DNA of 60,000 nucleotides from Rhizobium sp. N324. Its GTDB lineage: Bacteria; Pseudomonadota; Alphaproteobacteria; Rhizobiales; Rhizobiaceae. Below the pieces are notes generated by a model that saw only the letters and a list, made by a program, of their open reading frames with translations, ran no database searches and was not told the DNA's origin. Position 1 is the stretch's first letter, and each line of letters begins with the position of its first letter. The stretch spans positions 1-60,000 of the forward strand of contig NZ_CP013630.1 in NCBI RefSeq assembly GCF_001664485.1, given 5' to 3'. A program made the position numbers and the translations under genes. This document shows, in pieces, positions 58,181-60,000 of this stretch.

Positions 58181-60000
58181 TCATGTACCACGCGGTTTTG
58201 CCCGTGTCGTCGGCAAGGCGTCTTCCGGCCGCTCCGGCCAGGGATGCCGGGGATAGCGGCCGCGCATATCGGCCCGCACATCCTTCCATGAGCCGGCCCA
58301 GAAGCCCGGCAGGTCGCGGGTTGTCTGGATCGGCCGGTGCGCTGGCGAGGTCAGTTCGAGCAGCAGCGGCAGACGGCCGCCGGCGATCGCCGGGTGCTGC
58401 TTCAGCCCGAACAGCTCCTGCACGCGGATCGTCAGCACCGGCTCCTCGCCTTCATATTGGATCGGATGCCTTTGGCCGGTCGGCGCTTCGAAATGGGTCG
58501 GCGCAAGTCGGCTAAGGTCGCGCTGCAACTCGTGCGGCACCAACGACATCAGCCCGTTCGAAAGCCCGGCCGCGGAAATTTCGGAGAGGCCGCGGGCCTC
58601 CGTCTGATAGGGGCCGAACCAATCGTCCAGCCGGGAAAGCAGGGCATCGTCGCCGACATCGGGCCAGGGATCGCCGATCGTCCGGTGAAGAAATCCGATC
58701 CGCTCGCGAAGCTGCACGGCCTCCTTCGAGAAGGCGAGATGATCGAGCCCGAGCTCGCGTACCCCCTCCACCAGCGCCTGGGTGACGGCGGCGCCGGAAG
58801 GTCGGGGCAAGGGCGTTTCTTCGAAGACGATCGCGCCGAGCCGGGTTGCCCGCCGAGCCCGTATCTGCCGGCTTTGCCGGTCGAAGAAGATCTGATCGCC
58901 GGTTTTGATCTCGCCGGGCAGCTCGGCTTCAATATCGGCGCGTGTCACCTCGGCCGCCGCCAGAACCCGCGCCTGCGCCGCCCGCCCGGTAAGGTCGGCG
59001 ATAACCAGCATCTGGCTGCCGGCCAGCCTCTCGGTTTCAGGCAGTTCCGCGCCGCGCCCGTTCGCCATCACGAATCGGCCGCGCCCGCCGCGCTGAAGTG
59101 CGATTCGATCCGGGAATGCATGCAGCAGCAGCTGGCCTGCAAGCGCCGGCGCCGGTGCGGTAACTCTGTCGAGGCCGCTCGCCAGCCGCCCCGCCAGCCG
59201 CCGTGAGGCCTCCGCTCTTTCGCCGCGTTCGGCCTTGAAGCGTCGCAGCCGCTCCTCGATATCGATATTCGTTCCACCCAGCCCCTGTTCGGTGAGAAGC
59301 ACGGCGATCGATGCAGCATCCCGGGCGTGCCCCGATTCGCCAGCGGAAACGACCATGGCGGCAAGCCGCGGCGGCAAAGCGAGATCGCGCATTACCTTGC
59401 CGCGTGCCGTCAGCGCCCCATCCTTGTCGAGCGCGCCGAGCTGGCCAAGCAGCACCCGCGCTTCCTTAAGCGTCGTCTCCGGCGGCTGGTCGACAAAGGC
59501 AAGCGATCCCGGATCCTGAACGCCCCAATGGGCGAGATCGAGCACCAGTCCGGAAAGATCGCTGGAAAGGATCTGCGGCGGCGTGAAGGCCGGCAGGGCC
59601 GCTGTCTGTCCCTGGTGCCACAGCCGGACGGCGATGCCCGGTTCCGTTCGTCCGGCACGGCCCGCCCGCTGATCGGCGGACGCCCGCGACACGCGCACCG
59701 TCTCCAGCCTTGTGATCCCGGTCGACGCCTCGAACACCGGCAGGCGCTGCAGCCCGCTGTCGATCACGATCCTGACGCCGTCGATGGTGATCGAGGTTTC
59801 GGCGATCGATGTCGCCAGCACGATCTTGCGCGTGCCCTTCGATGCCGGCCGGATTGCCGCGTCCTGCTCCTTCTGGCCAAGATTGCCATAGAGCGGCGCA
59901 ATCAGTGTCTCGGGTCCAAATCGTCCCTGCAGCCGTTCGGCGGTTCGGGTGATCTCCGCCTGGCCGGGCAGGAAAGCGAGGATCGAGCCGGTTTCATCGG
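58181..60000 (-). CDS. hrpB: ATP-dependent helicase HrpB, 5' part outside window
   Basis: This is the C-terminal part of a DEAH-box RNA helicase; the frame is open to the right end of the window and the start lies beyond it. Visible helicase motifs are PLYGNLGQKEQ, ATSIAETSITIDG (motif V) and QRAGRAGRTEPG (motif VI), then the HrpB C-terminal region ending ...WPERPEDALPTTRAKPRGT. The upstream motifs I-III are outside. HrpB function is poorly known; some homologues process mRNA. It precedes actS by 23 bases on the same strand. Confidence 0.93.
   Translation of the reverse strand, partial: DETGSILAFLPGQAEITRTAERLQGRFGPETLIAPLYGNLGQKEQDAAIRPASKGTRKIVLATSIAETSITIDGVRIVIDSGLQRLPVFEASTGITRLETVRVSRASADQRAGRAGRTEPGIAVRLWHQGQTAALPAFTPPQILSSDLSGLVLDLAHWGVQDPGSLAFVDQPPETTLKEARVLLGQLGALDKDGALTARGKVMRDLALPPRLAAMVVSAGESGHARDAASIAVLLTEQGLGGTNIDIEERLRRFKAERGERAEASRRLAGRLASGLDRVTAPAPALAGQLLLHAFPDRIALQRGGRGRFVMANGRGAELPETERLAGSQMLVIADLTGRAAQARVLAAAEVTRADIEAELPGEIKTGDQIFFDRQSRQIRARRATRLGAIVFEETPLPRPSGAAVTQALVEGVRELGLDHLAFSKEAVQLRERIGFLHRTIGDPWPDVGDDALLSRLDDWFGPYQTEARGLSEISAAGLSNGLMSLVPHELQRDLSRLAPTHFEAPTGQRHPIQYEGEEPVLTIRVQELFGLKQHPAIAGGRLPLLLELTSPAHRPIQTTRDLPGFWAGSWKDVRADMRGRYPRHPWPERPEDALPTTRAKPRGT

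Overview
The window is a contiguous, GC-rich, almost fully coding piece of an alphaproteobacterial chromosome. Gene content and order (PPSR-maf-aroE-coaE-dnaQ-secB; trpFBA-accD-folC; chvI-chvG-hprK-PTS; hisB...hisE; actS-actR) and the protein sequences point to Rhizobiales, most likely Rhizobium of the R. etli/R. leguminosarum group. No mobile element, rRNA, tRNA or CRISPR array was seen. The first 470 bases contain two perfect DnaA boxes beside an AT-rich stretch, so the window probably begins at the chromosomal origin (oriC).

Layout: (1) 1-472, candidate oriC. (2) 473-4103, rightward cluster PPSR, maf, aroE, coaE, dnaQ, with tight overlaps. (3) 4170-5269, leftward secB and fxsA. (4) 5392-8171, rightward timA-like, mltA, Smr-domain gene and XRE regulator, then gyrB (8307-10742) behind its own promoter. 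(5) 10810-15805, smaller metabolic and unknown genes: nitroreductase, DUF2218, FAH-family hydrolase, phaZ, DUF2852, YgjP-like metallopeptidase. (6) 15881-20937, trpF-trpB-trpA-accD-folC. (7) 21011-32983, leftward divL-like kinase, tsaE-amgK fusion, murU-like nucleotidyltransferase, addB, addA, trxA. (8) 33187-38810, leftward chvI, chvG, hprK, EIIA-Man, HPr and ahcY; pckA diverges from chvI. (9) 40878-41952, arfB and alkB. (10) 41962-47392, leftward histidine cluster hisB-DUF2628-hisH-two unknown genes-hisA-hisF-hisE-coaA. (11) 47569-52492, hslV, an acetyltransferase, hslU, DUF1402 and a cytochrome P450. (12) 52583-54754, glcB. (13) 54831-60000, L,D-transpeptidase, mmcB, actR, actS and the 3' part of hrpB, which runs off the window.

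The genes are mainly housekeeping: replication and repair (oriC, dnaQ, gyrB, addAB, alkB, mmcB), amino-acid synthesis (shikimate, Trp, His), cofactors (CoA, folate), protein export and quality control (secB, hslVU, arfB), and envelope work (mltA, L,D-transpeptidase, amgK/murU recycling). Regulatory modules are the ChvG/ChvI two-component system linked to a partial PTS next to gluconeogenic pckA, and the redox pair ActS/ActR.

Most noteworthy: a sensor-kinase-like protein whose phospho-acceptor His is replaced by Tyr, as in DivL, encoded directly upstream of a TsaE-sugar kinase fusion and a MurU-like enzyme; an AddB with neither Walker A nor Fe-S cysteines; an AccD with a degenerate zinc ribbon; a palindrome and structured leader before ahcY; and an AAC(6')-like acetyltransferase inside hslVU.
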